A stretch of 64,000 bases of DNA, from NCBI RefSeq assembly GCF_006539885.1, contig NZ_BJNW01000015.1:1-64000 (forward strand), written 5' to 3'. Source of the stretch: Kocuria varians. GTDB taxonomy: Bacteria > Actinomycetota > Actinomycetes > Actinomycetales > Micrococcaceae. Each line of letters opens with the position of its first letter. Position 1 is the first letter of the stretch. The translations under genes and the position numbers were made by a program. Positions 1 through 7,553 of the stretch are shown here, one piece after another. Under the pieces are notes generated by a model. The model saw nothing but the letters and a program-made list of their open reading frames with translations. It was not told the DNA's origin and did no database searches.

Positions 1-25
1 GGGCACCTCCGACAAGGGGGTGCCC
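1..25 (+). terminator. Terminator hairpin of the gene upstream of the window
   Basis: Bases 1-10 pair with 16-25 (one G-U pair) around a 5-base loop, and a short T run follows at 31-33. In actinomycetes the gene before pyrH is normally tsf, so this is probably the end of the rpsB-tsf operon; that gene itself is outside the window. Confidence 0.6.
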
Positions 26-36
26 CGCCGTTTCTG

Positions 37-42
37 TATGCT
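37..42 (+). promoter_or_regulatory. Candidate -10 element for pyrH
   Basis: TATGCT preceded by TG, just after the upstream terminator hairpin and 60 bases before the pyrH start. No clear -35 is visible. It implies that pyrH has its own promoter after the terminator. Confidence 0.4.
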
Positions 43-101
43 GGGATGCGGTCCGCCACGAGCGGAGTTCACCCAGTCCCCACCATGCTCCGGGAGGATC
101 C

Positions 102-866
102 ATGCCCACCACCAACGATTCGGAACCCCAGGACGAGACGCTGCGCCCGGGCCGCACGGCTCCCGCGCGTCGCAGGGTCCTGCTGAAGCTCTCCGGCGAG
201 GTGTTCGGTGGTGGAAGCGTGGGCGTGGACACCACGGTGGTGCGCGAGATCGCGGAGCAGATCGCCGCGACCGTGGGTCGTGTGGAGACCTCCATCGTGG
301 TGGGCGGCGGCAACTTCTTCCGCGGGGCGGAGCTCTCCCAGGCCGGCATGGACCGTTCCCGCGCGGACTACATGGGCATGCTGGGCACCGTGATGAACTG
401 CCTGGCGCTGCAGGACTTCCTGGAGCAGTGCGACGTGGACACCCGGGTGCAGTCGGCCATCAAGATGGAGCAGGTCGCGGAGACCTACATCCCGCGCCGC
501 GCCATCCGGCACATGGAGAAGGACCGCGTGGTGATCTTCGGTGCCGGGGCGGGGCTGCCCTACTTCTCCACCGACACCGTGGCCGCGCAGCGGGCCCTGG
601 AGGTGCACGCCACCGAGGTGCTGATGGCCAAGAACGGGGTGGACGGCGTGTACACCGCGGATCCCCGCAAGGACCCGCAGGCCGAGCGGCTCGCCAGCCT
701 GACGTACGACGAGGCGCTGTCCCGCGACATCCGCGTGATGGACCAGACCGCGTTCGCGCTGTGCCGCGACAACAGCGTGACCATGCGCGTGTTCGGCATG
801 GAGGGCGCCGGCAACGTGACCCGCGCCGTGCTGGGCGAGGAGATCGGCACGCTGGTCACCCCGTGA
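102..866 (+). CDS. pyrH: Uridylate kinase (UMP kinase)
   Basis: Phosphorylates UMP to UDP with ATP in cytosolic pyrimidine nucleotide synthesis. The 254-residue protein is of the bacterial amino-acid-kinase fold type: the N-terminal KLSGEVFGG phosphate loop (about residues 30-38), [10 protein letters not shown] (about 67-76), the MGMLGTVMN segment (about 90-98) and the [15 protein letters not shown] region near 170-182 are all present. The ATG start follows GGGAGG by a normal spacing. It is followed by frr, the usual pyrH-frr-cdsA arrangement. The N-terminal 25 residues before the kinase core are charged and probably disordered, as in other actinomycete homologues. Confidence 0.97.
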   Translation: MPTTNDSEPQDETLRPGRTAPARRRVLLKLSGEVFGGGSVGVDTTVVREIAEQIAATVGRVETSIVVGGGNFFRGAELSQAGMDRSRADYMGMLGTVMNCLALQDFLEQCDVDTRVQSAIKMEQVAETYIPRRAIRHMEKDRVVIFGAGAGLPYFSTDTVAAQRALEVHATEVLMAKNGVDGVYTADPRKDPQAERLASLTYDEALSRDIRVMDQTAFALCRDNSVTMRVFGMEGAGNVTRAVLGEEIGTLVTP

Positions 867-910
867 TCCTGGACGGTCCGGGTCCGCGCACGCCGCGTGG
901 TCCGGCCCGT

Positions 911-916
911 TAGAGT
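911..916 (+). promoter_or_regulatory. Candidate -10 element for frr
   Basis: TAGAGT lies 68 bases before the frr GTG in the 117-base pyrH-frr gap. The hexamer fits the TANNNT form seen repeatedly in this window; no convincing -35 is visible. Confidence 0.35.
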
Positions 917-983
917 GGAGTCAACGAACCGACGCCACCGGTCGCGGTCCCGCGCGCCGGCCATCGCATAAGGAGAATCACCC

Positions 984-1541
984 GTGATTTCAGATGTCCT
1001 CTCGGATGCCACCACCAAGATGGGTAAGGCGGTGGACGCGGCCAAGACCGACTTCTCCAGCGTGCGCACCGGCCGCGCCAACCCGGCGCTGTTCTCGAGC
1101 CTGCTCGTGTCGTACTACGGCACGCCTACCCCGCTGCAGCAGCTCGCGTCCTTCCAGACCCCTGAGGCTCGCACCCTGCTGATCACGCCCTACGACCGCT
1201 CGGCCCTCAACGACATCGAGAAGGCCCTGCGGGACTCGGACATCGGCGCGAACCCGGCCAACGACGGCAACGTGATCCGCGTGGTCATGCCTGAGCTGAC
1301 CGAGGAGCGCCGCAAGGAGTACGTGAAGATCGTCTCCACCAAGGCGGAGGAGGGGCGCGTGTCGATCCGCAACATCCGCCGCCACGCCAAGGAGGCCATC
1401 GAGAAGCTCGTCAAGGACGGCGAGGTCGGCGAGGACGACGGCAAGCGCGGCGAGAAGGACCTCGACGCCGTGACCAAGAAGCACATCGACCAGGTCGACG
1501 AGCTCCTCAAGAACAAGGAAGCCGAACTCCTCGGTGCCTGA
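984..1541 (+). CDS. frr: Ribosome recycling factor
   Basis: Splits post-termination ribosomes together with EF-G. The protein has 185 residues, the normal family length, with the RRF signature through [11 protein letters not shown] (about residues 28-38), TPLQQLA (about 49-55), [10 protein letters not shown] (about 129-138) and a lysine/glutamate-rich helical C-terminal arm. The GTG start is preceded by AAGGAGA at good spacing. The stop codon overlaps the cdsA ATG by one base, suggesting coupled translation. Confidence 0.97.
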   Translation: MISDVLSDATTKMGKAVDAAKTDFSSVRTGRANPALFSSLLVSYYGTPTPLQQLASFQTPEARTLLITPYDRSALNDIEKALRDSDIGANPANDGNVIRVVMPELTEERRKEYVKIVSTKAEEGRVSIRNIRRHAKEAIEKLVKDGEVGEDDGKRGEKDLDAVTKKHIDQVDELLKNKEAELLGA

Positions 1542-2527
1542 TGGCCTCAGCTGACTCCCCGCAGACCCCGCCGGACGCCCCGGACACCGGTCCCTCGCCC
1601 TCCGTGCAGGGCGGACCGGGCTCCGGGGCCGCCGGTCACGAACCCCTCGTCTCCACGGGGCTGCTGCGACAGGTGCTCACGCGCCCGTTCCAGCGCAGCA
1701 CCGAGCACAAGGCCCCGTCCCGTGCGGGTCGCAACCTGCCGGCGGCCATTGCCGTGGCGGTCGTGCTCATTGCCGCTCTGGTCACGGGGCTGTTCTTCGT
1801 GCCGCTCGTCCTCGCCCTGATGGCGGGTGCGGCGGCGGGGATCGGCGTGTGGGAGATCGCCCGCTCGCTGACCCACAGGGGGATCCTGATCCCCAAGGTC
1901 CCCGCGGTGCTGGCCGCGGTGGCCATGCCGCTTGCCGCCTTCTTCGGGGGTGCGGAGTGGCTGTCCATGGCCCTGGTGCTTTCGGTGACGCTCGTGGTGG
2001 TCTGGCGCACGTTCGGCCCTCGTCCCGGCATGATGCTGTCGATGATGGGCTCGATCTTCGCCCTCGTGTGGGCGTCGTTCCTGCTCAGCACCGCGGTGCT
2101 GCTCTACCACACGGCGGACGGGCCCCAGAAGGTGCTCACGGTGATCCTGCTGGCCATCAGCTCCGACACGTTCGGCTACGCCGTGGGTGTCGTGTGGGGC
2201 AAGCACCCCATGGCTCCGCGGATCTCGCCCAAGAAGTCATGGGAGGGCTTTGCCGGCTCCGTCTCCGGGGCCGTGGTCGTGGGGGTGCTGTGCGCCGTGC
2301 TGCTACTCGGGATTCCCTGGTGGCAGGGCGCGGTGCTCGCGGTGGCAATCGTGGCGGTCTCGACCCTCGGGGACTTCTCCGAGTCCATGGTCAAGCGGGA
2401 GATCGGCATCAAGGACATGGGCACGCTGCTGCCCGGGCACGGTGGCGTCATGGACCGGATCGACTCGATCCTCTTCGCCGTGATCACCGGCTACGTCATC
2501 TTCGAACTGTTCAGCGTCCTGGGCTGA
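1541..2527 (+). CDS. cdsA: Phosphatidate cytidylyltransferase (CDP-diglyceride synthase)
   Basis: Makes CDP-diacylglycerol from phosphatidic acid and CTP, the precursor used by PgsA (encoded further down this window) and other phospholipid synthases. The protein has 328 residues: an N-terminal Pro/Ser-rich cytosolic tail of about 65 residues, then about eight membrane segments. The C-terminal family signature is complete (SMVKREIGIKDMG followed by LPGHGGVMDRID, about residues 283-308). Its ATG overlaps the frr stop codon by one base. Confidence 0.95.
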   Translation: MASADSPQTPPDAPDTGPSPSVQGGPGSGAAGHEPLVSTGLLRQVLTRPFQRSTEHKAPSRAGRNLPAAIAVAVVLIAALVTGLFFVPLVLALMAGAAAGIGVWEIARSLTHRGILIPKVPAVLAAVAMPLAAFFGGAEWLSMALVLSVTLVVVWRTFGPRPGMMLSMMGSIFALVWASFLLSTAVLLYHTADGPQKVLTVILLAISSDTFGYAVGVVWGKHPMAPRISPKKSWEGFAGSVSGAVVVGVLCAVLLLGIPWWQGAVLAVAIVAVSTLGDFSESMVKREIGIKDMGTLLPGHGGVMDRIDSILFAVITGYVIFELFSVLG

Positions 2528-2594
2528 CGCGGCCGCGGCCGGTCCTCGCCGCCGGCTCCCGCGGTGCTCGTCCGGGCGCATGGAAAGGGCTCTC

Positions 2595-3206
2595 ATGGAA
2601 ACGCAGGACCGCTTCGAGCGGGTGGCCGCGCACGAGTGGGGCTACGACCCCGTGCAGGTGGACGACTTCCTGGACCGCGTGCGGGCGCTGCACGCCGGGG
2701 GAGGGGCTGCCGTGAGCGGCTCCGCGGACGACACCTCGCAGGAACGGACCACGCCGGTGGGCAGCCGGCAGGTGCGTGAGCGCGTCTTCGACCGTGTGCG
2801 CGGGGGATATGCACCGGCCGCAGTGGACGCCGGGCTGGACCGGGTGGAGGACGAGCTCTTCGCCGTGGAGCAGCGGGCCTTCGTGGCCGAGCACGGTGCG
2901 CTCCGCTGGGAGGAGCACGTGGAGTTCCTGGGCGGGCTGCTGCTGGGCCGGCTCAACCGACCCCGCACGCAGCGTTTTCGGCGCCCCGCCAAGCACCGCA
3001 CCACCGGCTACTCCGTGGCGGACGTGGACGTCCTGTGCGACCGGTTCATGGAGCAGCTGCGCAACGACTCCGAGGTGGACCCGCAGCTGCTGCGTGCCGC
3101 GGTGTTCCGCCACGCGCAGGGTCACAACTGCTACGAGGAGCAGCAGGTGGACGCCTTCCTGGACCGTGCCGTGGAGTTCGTCCTGGCGCTGCGCGCCGGG
3201 GCCTGA
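2595..3206 (+). CDS. Protein with four DivIVA-like motif repeats
   Basis: Function unknown; the motif is the short N-terminal DivIVA-type segment (GYxxxxVDxxLDR) found in actinomycete Wag31/DivIVA-domain proteins involved in polar growth and division. Four copies are visible in 203 residues: GYDPVQVDDFLDRV (about 16-29), GYAPAAVDAGLDRV (about 75-88), GYSVADVDVLCDRF (about 141-154) and a divergent GHNCYEEQQVDAFLDRA (about 176-192). No long coiled coil and no membrane segment are evident, unlike true DivIVA. I chose ATG 2595 because GGAAAGGG lies 5 bases before it; an in-frame ATG at 2580 has no ribosome binding site. It sits 67 bases after cdsA. Confidence 0.75.
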   Translation: METQDRFERVAAHEWGYDPVQVDDFLDRVRALHAGGGAAVSGSADDTSQERTTPVGSRQVRERVFDRVRGGYAPAAVDAGLDRVEDELFAVEQRAFVAEHGALRWEEHVEFLGGLLLGRLNRPRTQRFRRPAKHRTTGYSVADVDVLCDRFMEQLRNDSEVDPQLLRAAVFRHAQGHNCYEEQQVDAFLDRAVEFVLALRAGA

Positions 3207-3239
3207 GCGCCCTTCGGCGGCCTTCCCCGGCGGTTCTGT

Positions 3240-3344
3240 ATACACAAACCGAAGAATTTAGTGTGGTGGCCTAAGCAACCCTCGTCATCTCGCGGCTTTT
3301 TCGGCTGAACTCCGCTCCGCGCTGTGATGTTGGATACACAAGCC
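3240..3344 (+). repeat. Pair of 11-bp direct repeats before the DUF485-symporter operon
   Basis: ATACACAAACC at 3240-3250 and ATACACAAGCC at 3334-3344 differ by one base and are 94 bases apart in an unusually AT-rich intergenic stretch. They could be sites for one regulator. No known consensus is recognised. Confidence 0.35.
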
Positions 3345-3348
3345 CTAC

Positions 3349-3364
3349 TGTGGTCCTCATCACA
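3349..3364 (+). promoter_or_regulatory. CRP/GlxR-like palindrome before the DUF485-actP operon
   Basis: TGTGGTCCTCATCACA fits TGTGA-N6-TCACA with one mismatch. CRP-family regulators (GlxR in corynebacteria) bind this form and control carbon uptake genes including acetate genes. The site ends only 13 bases before the start codon of the first gene, touching the ribosome binding site, so if real it would repress rather than activate a promoter upstream of it. Confidence 0.35.
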
Positions 3365-3377
3365 CAAGGAGGCACAC

Positions 3378-3764
3378 ATGGCGTCCACGCCCCCTGTCGA
3401 CCCCAACGGTTCCGTCGCGACCCAGGGCATCGACTTCCCCGCAGCGCAGCGTTCGAGCGAGTTCCAACGGCTGCGCTCCACCCACCGGTCCTTCGTCTTC
3501 CCGCTCGCGGTGGCGTTCCTGGTCTGGTACCTGCTCTACGTGGTGCTCGCCATCTACGCGCCGGGCGTCATGTCCGTGCGCGTGGCGGGCAACATCAACC
3601 TTGGTCTCGTGCTGGGGCTGCTGCAGTTCGTGACCACGTTCGGCATCACCGCCGCGTACGTGCGCTTCGCCAACCGCAAGCTCGATCCGCAGGCCACCGC
3701 GCTGCGCGAAGACCTCGAAGCCCAGGCCCTGAGGGCTGAGACCACCCAGGAGGCCCGGCCATGA
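3378..3764 (+). CDS. DUF485 membrane protein, partner of the ActP symporter
   Basis: A small inner-membrane protein of the YjcH/DUF485 family, almost always encoded just before an ActP-type solute:sodium symporter; its exact role is unknown, probably in assembly or function of the transporter. The 128 residues contain the family region from HRSFVFPLAVAF (about residue 38) with two membrane segments (about 44-64 and 76-98) and a charged tail. The ATG at 3378 is preceded by AAGGAGG; a longer reading from 3324 lacks a binding site. The last 4 bases overlap the symporter gene (ATGA). Confidence 0.85.
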   Translation: MASTPPVDPNGSVATQGIDFPAAQRSSEFQRLRSTHRSFVFPLAVAFLVWYLLYVVLAIYAPGVMSVRVAGNINLGLVLGLLQFVTTFGITAAYVRFANRKLDPQATALREDLEAQALRAETTQEARP

Positions 3765-5401
3765 TCCCCGTCCCCGCAGCGTCGTTGCCGTTCGTCCCCA
3801 TGGCGGACACCCCCACCTCCACGGTGGGAAACCCGGCCATCAACATCTCGATCTTCCTCTCGTTCGTGCTCGTCACGCTCGTCGTGGTGATCCGCGCGTC
3901 CAAGTCCACCGCCACGGCGGCGGACTACTACGCGGGCGGTCGCTCGTTCTCCGGAACCCAGAACGGACTGGCCATCGCGGGGGACTACCTCTCCGCGGCG
4001 TCGTTCCTGGGGATCGTGGGCGCGATCGCGCTGCAGGGCTACGACGGATTCCTCTACTCGATCGGGTTCTTCGTGGCGTGGCTCGTCGCTCTGCTGCTGA
4101 TCGCCGAGCCGCTGCGCAACACGGGCAAGTTCACCATGGCGGACGTCCTGTCCTTCCGGCTGCGCCAGCGCCCGGTGCGCGTGGCGGCGTCCATCTCCAC
4201 GCTCGCGGTGACGTTCTTCTACCTGCTGGCCCAGATGGCCGGTGCGGGTGCGCTGGTGTCCCTGCTGCTGGGGATCGGCTCCAAGGCCGGGCAGTCGCTC
4301 GTGATCGTGGTCGTGGGCGTCATCATGATCGTCTACGTGCTCGTGGGCGGCATGAAGGGCACCACGTGGGTGCAGATCATCAAGGCGTGCCTGCTCGTGA
4401 CGGGCGTGGCCGTGATGACCGTGTGGATCCTCGCGATGTTCGGCTTCAACTTCTCCTCGATCCTCGGTGCTGCCGTGGAGACCAACCACAACCCCGCGAT
4501 GCTCGAGCCGGGTCTGAAGTACGGGGTGAGCGAGATCTCCAAGCTGGACTTCATCTCGCTGGGCCTGGCCCTCGTGCTCGGTGCCGCGGGCCTGCCGCAC
4601 GTGCTGATGCGCTTCTACACGGTTCCCACGGCCAAGGAGGCCCGCAAGTCCGTGGTCTGGGCGATCACCCTGATCGGCCTGTTCTACCTGTTCACGCTCG
4701 TGCTGGGCTTCGGTGCCGCCGCGCTGATCGGCTCGGACCGGATCAAGCACGCTCCGGGCGGGGTCAACTCCGCGGCACCGCTGCTCGCGTACGAACTGGG
4801 CGGCTCCGTGCTCATGGGGCTCATCGCGGCCGTGGCCTTCGCGACCATCCTGGCCGTGGTCGCGGGACTCGCCATCACGGCGTCGGCGTCCTTCGCCCAC
4901 GACATCTACACGTCCGTGATCAAGAAGGGGGACTCGGACCCGCGCCAGGAGCTGCGCGTGGCGAAGACCACCGTGGTGATCATCGGAGTGATCTCGATCG
5001 CCGGCGGCATCGGCGCCCAGGGCCAGAACGTGGCGTTCCTCGTGGCCCTCGCGTTCGCGGTGGCGGCCTCGGCCAACCTGCCCACCATCCTGTATTCCCT
5101 GTACTGGAAGCGTTTCACCACGCGCGGTGCGGTGTGGTCCATGTACGGCGGGCTGATCATCTCCGTGGTCCTGATCGTCTTCTCGCCGGTGATGTCCGGC
5201 TCGGAGACGTCCATGATCCCGGACGCGGACTTCGCCGTCTACCCGCTGTCGAACCCGGGCATCATCTCCATCCCGGCCTCCTTCCTGCTCGGCTTCCTGG
5301 GGTCGATCACGGAGCGCCGCAGGGAGGACCCGGTGAAGCAGTCGGAGATGGAGGTGCGCTCGCTCACCGGGGTCGGCGCCGAGAAGCCCGTGGACCACTG
5401 A
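3761..5401 (+). CDS. actP: Cation/acetate symporter (SSS family)
   Basis: A sodium:solute symporter most like ActP, importing acetate or other short monocarboxylates. The 546-residue protein has about 13 membrane segments; the family region includes ADYYAGGRSFSGTQNGLAIAG's surroundings (about residues 52-72), GDYLSAASFLG (about 72-82) and GLPHVLMRFYTVP (about 277-289). The start overlaps the DUF485 stop by 4 bases; the first 25 residues, before the first membrane segment, are short and polar. The exact substrate cannot be told from sequence; pyruvate/propionate transport is possible. Confidence 0.9.
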   Translation: MIPVPAASLPFVPMADTPTSTVGNPAINISIFLSFVLVTLVVVIRASKSTATAADYYAGGRSFSGTQNGLAIAGDYLSAASFLGIVGAIALQGYDGFLYSIGFFVAWLVALLLIAEPLRNTGKFTMADVLSFRLRQRPVRVAASISTLAVTFFYLLAQMAGAGALVSLLLGIGSKAGQSLVIVVVGVIMIVYVLVGGMKGTTWVQIIKACLLVTGVAVMTVWILAMFGFNFSSILGAAVETNHNPAMLEPGLKYGVSEISKLDFISLGLALVLGAAGLPHVLMRFYTVPTAKEARKSVVWAITLIGLFYLFTLVLGFGAAALIGSDRIKHAPGGVNSAAPLLAYELGGSVLMGLIAAVAFATILAVVAGLAITASASFAHDIYTSVIKKGDSDPRQELRVAKTTVVIIGVISIAGGIGAQGQNVAFLVALAFAVAASANLPTILYSLYWKRFTTRGAVWSMYGGLIISVVLIVFSPVMSGSETSMIPDADFAVYPLSNPGIISIPASFLLGFLGSITERRREDPVKQSEMEVRSLTGVGAEKPVDH

Positions 5402-5420
5402 GCCCCCGGCTCCCCGGGGC
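5402..5420 (+). terminator. Weak hairpin after actP
   Basis: GCCCC at 5402-5406 pairs with GGGGC at 5416-5420, with a C-C mismatch and two more inner pairs. It starts right after the stop codon and has no T run. A short inverted repeat ACAGTG...CACTGT follows at 5424-5443. The rest of the 149-base gap to the next gene holds no recognised element. Confidence 0.4.
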
Positions 5421-5550
5421 GAAACAGTGTTGCACGCCACTGTGCCGCACCCGTCACAGCTGACGTGTCACCTGCAGGATGAAAGGCAGTTCGCTGACTA
5501 TGGCAACTTGCGGGCAACCGCACGTGACCAACACAACTTGAGGTGTAGCA

Positions 5551-5814
5551 ATGGGCATTTTTAGCTGGATCATCCTCGGTCTGATCGCCGGCGCGCTCGC
5601 CAAGCTGATCCTTCCGGGCAAGCAGGGTGGCGGCATCATCGTCACCATCGTGCTGGGCATCGTGGGCGCGTTCCTCGGTGGCTGGCTTGGGTCCTTCATC
5701 CCGGGTCTGAGCAACGGCATCAACAGCATCAGCATCAGCACCATCATCACGTCGGTCATCGGCGCGATCATCGTGCTGCTGATCTACGGCGCCGTGGTCA
5801 ACCGCCGCCGCTGA
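5551..5814 (+). CDS. GlsB/YeaQ/YmgE-family stress membrane protein
   Basis: An 87-residue, very hydrophobic protein of the transglycosylase-associated (GlsB/YeaQ/YmgE) family; members are induced by stress, and no enzyme activity is established. Three membrane segments are visible (about 3-20, 28-50, 60-82), with the conserved GLIAGALAKLILPGKQGGG turn between the first two and IVGAFLGGWLG after it. It ends in a basic NRRR tail. TTGAGGTG before the ATG can serve as ribosome binding site. It is flanked by hairpins on both sides, so it is probably transcribed alone. Confidence 0.88.
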   Translation: MGIFSWIILGLIAGALAKLILPGKQGGGIIVTIVLGIVGAFLGGWLGSFIPGLSNGINSISISTIITSVIGAIIVLLIYGAVVNRRR

Positions 5815-5843
5815 TCGCACTGCGGGGCACCACAGCCTCGACC

Positions 5844-5875
5844 GCAAGGGCGTCACCTCCGGGTGGCGCCCTTGC
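5844..5875 (+). terminator. Terminator hairpin after the GlsB-like gene
   Basis: A 14-pair stem (5844-5857 with 5862-5875, one G-U pair) closes a 4-base loop. It starts 29 bases after the stop codon and has no clear T run, as is common in high-GC actinomycetes. Confidence 0.65.
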
Positions 5876-5932
5876 TGCATGTCCGGGGCGTGTTCTCGCG
5901 CGACCGTGTGCGCGGGGGACGAGTTCACGCGC

Positions 5933-5938
5933 GATACT
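5933..5938 (+). promoter_or_regulatory. -10 element of a predicted leaderless promoter for dxr
   Basis: GATACT ends 6 bases before the dxr ATG, so transcription would begin at or within a base or two of the start codon. A G-run touches the ATG at a spacing too short for a normal ribosome binding site. Confidence 0.5.
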
Positions 5939-5944
5939 GGGGGC

Positions 5945-7291
5945 ATGACTGACGCCGTGATGACCCCCGACCTCGACACCGCCACCCGTGAGGCACCCCG
6001 CCGCATCGTGGTGCTGGGATCCACCGGCTCCATCGGCACGCAGGCGCTCGACGTCGTCGGCTCGGCCGCGGCGCTGCGCCGTCCGGGCGGGGGCGTGGGC
6101 CATCCCCCGTTCGAGGTGGTCGGGCTCGCCGCCGGTGCCGGCAACCTCGAGCTGCTGGCCCGGCAGGCCGTGGCCTTCGGGGTGCGGGTCGTGGGCACGA
6201 GCGGGACCCCGGACGACGCCGCCCACCTGCGCCACGCGCTCAAGGCCGCCGCGCTCGAGGCGGCCTCGGCCGAGGGCGCCGTTATCGAGCGTGCCGGGAT
6301 CGAGGGTGCCGTGACCGACGGCGCCGCGCGCGCGTCGTCGTCGGTGCCCGAGGTGCTGCACGGTCCGGATGCCGCCGCGCGGATCGCGGCGTGGGAGGGC
6401 ACGGACCTCGTGCTCAACGGCATCACGGGCAGCATCGGTCTGGCCCCCACGCTCGCGGCCCTGGGTGCCGGACGCCGCGTGGCGCTGGCCAACAAGGAGT
6501 CGCTGATCGCGGGCGGGCCGCTCGTCAAGCGCGCCGCCGCGGCCACCGGCCTCACGGACGCCCTGATCCCGGTGGACTCCGAGCACTCCGCGATCGCGCA
6601 GGCCCTGCGCTCGGGGACCGCCGGTGAGGTGGGCCGGCTCGTGCTCACCGCCTCCGGGGGGCCCTTCCGCGGCATGGACCGTGCGCAGCTCTCCCGTGTG
6701 ACCCCGGAACAGGCGCTGCGCCACCCCACGTGGGACATGGGGCTGATGGTGACCACCAACTCCGCCACCATGGTCAACAAGGCGCTGGAGGTGCTTGAGG
6801 CGAGCCTGCTCTTCGACGTCCCCCTGGAGCGCATCGACGTCACCGTCCATCCCCAGTCCGTGGTGCACTCCATGGTGCAGTTCGTGGACGGCTCCACCCT
6901 GGCGCAGGTCTCCCTGCCGGACATGCGGCTGCCCATTGCCCTGGGGCTCGGCTGGCCGCACCGGGTCACGGGCGCCGCGGCGGCGTGCGACTGGACCCGG
7001 GCGGCGCAGTGGACCTTCGAGCCGCTCGATGCGCACGCCTTCCCCGCGGTGGAGCTCATGAAGAGCGCGGGCCGCGCGGGCGGCACGGCACCTGCGGTGT
7101 TCAATGCCGCCAACGAGCAGGCCGTGCTCGCGTTCCACCGCTCGCAGCTGGGTTTCACGGGGATCGTGGACCTCGTGGAGCGGGTGCTGGGGGAGCACGA
7201 CGTCATGGCGGAGCCTTCCCTGGAGGACGTCCTGTCGGCCGAGCGGTGGGCCCGTCGTGTGGCGGACGAGCACATCGCGAAGGGCCTCTGA
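5945..7291 (+). CDS. dxr: 1-deoxy-D-xylulose 5-phosphate reductoisomerase
   Basis: Second enzyme of the MEP isoprenoid pathway, converting DXP to MEP with NADPH. Motifs: GSTGSIG dinucleotide loop (about residues 26-32), LANKESLIAGG (about 181-191), PVDSEHSAIAQ (about 206-216), TASGGPFRG (about 236-244), NSATMVNKALEVLEA (about 271-285). At 448 residues it is longer than the usual 390-400; the extra length is an N-terminal tail and a roughly 25-residue Ala/Glu-rich insertion near residues 105-130, between the NADPH-binding domain strands. The start is placed at ATG 5945 because an earlier ATG lies inside the preceding terminator. ispG of the same pathway lies 3 kb downstream. Confidence 0.95.
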   Translation: MTDAVMTPDLDTATREAPRRIVVLGSTGSIGTQALDVVGSAAALRRPGGGVGHPPFEVVGLAAGAGNLELLARQAVAFGVRVVGTSGTPDDAAHLRHALKAAALEAASAEGAVIERAGIEGAVTDGAARASSSVPEVLHGPDAAARIAAWEGTDLVLNGITGSIGLAPTLAALGAGRRVALANKESLIAGGPLVKRAAAATGLTDALIPVDSEHSAIAQALRSGTAGEVGRLVLTASGGPFRGMDRAQLSRVTPEQALRHPTWDMGLMVTTNSATMVNKALEVLEASLLFDVPLERIDVTVHPQSVVHSMVQFVDGSTLAQVSLPDMRLPIALGLGWPHRVTGAAAACDWTRAAQWTFEPLDAHAFPAVELMKSAGRAGGTAPAVFNAANEQAVLAFHRSQLGFTGIVDLVERVLGEHDVMAEPSLEDVLSAERWARRVADEHIAKGL

Positions 7292-7329
7292 CCCGCCGGC
7301 CCGGTCACGGTTCGTCACATCCGCCATGC

Positions 7330-7335
7330 TAAAGT
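7330..7335 (+). promoter_or_regulatory. Extended -10 promoter element for the riboswitch-metQNI transcript
   Basis: TAAAGT preceded by TGC gives an extended -10. Counting about 7 bases downstream puts the transcript start at 7341-7343, exactly where the riboswitch begins. No strong -35 is seen. Confidence 0.55.
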
Positions 7336-7340
7336 TTCCG

Positions 7341-7455
7341 GTGGATGACGAGTTCCGGCGCGTAGCTCTGGCTGGCCGGACGGCAACCCTCTCCCGTAGC
7401 GGGGTGCCCCAGATGACCATCCGGCCGCGATTCGATGCGATTACGGCAAGTGCGG
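7341..7455 (+). promoter_or_regulatory. SAM-IV-type riboswitch controlling metQNI
   Basis: Senses S-adenosylmethionine and shuts off the methionine transporter when SAM is plentiful. The SAM-IV hallmarks are seen in order: a closing stem GGATG (7343-7347) with CATCC (7418-7422), GGCTGGCC then CGGCAACCCT (7370-7390), GGGGTGCCCC (7401-7410), the AGATGACC segment (7411-7418) and a 3' CGGCAAGTGCGG (7444-7455) followed by five Ts. These match the actinobacterial SAM-IV layout rather than SAM-I, which lacks the 3' pseudoknot element. The 98 bases between it and metQ hold the expression platform and a GGAAAGG ribosome binding site. Confidence 0.85.
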
Positions 7456-7553
7456 TTTTTCTCTGAAATGGCACATGCCTGATCTGCACCCTCCGTCCAG
7501 TGTGGGACCTGTTTGCGCGGCGCAACCACTCCCGACCCTGGAAAGGCACGACC

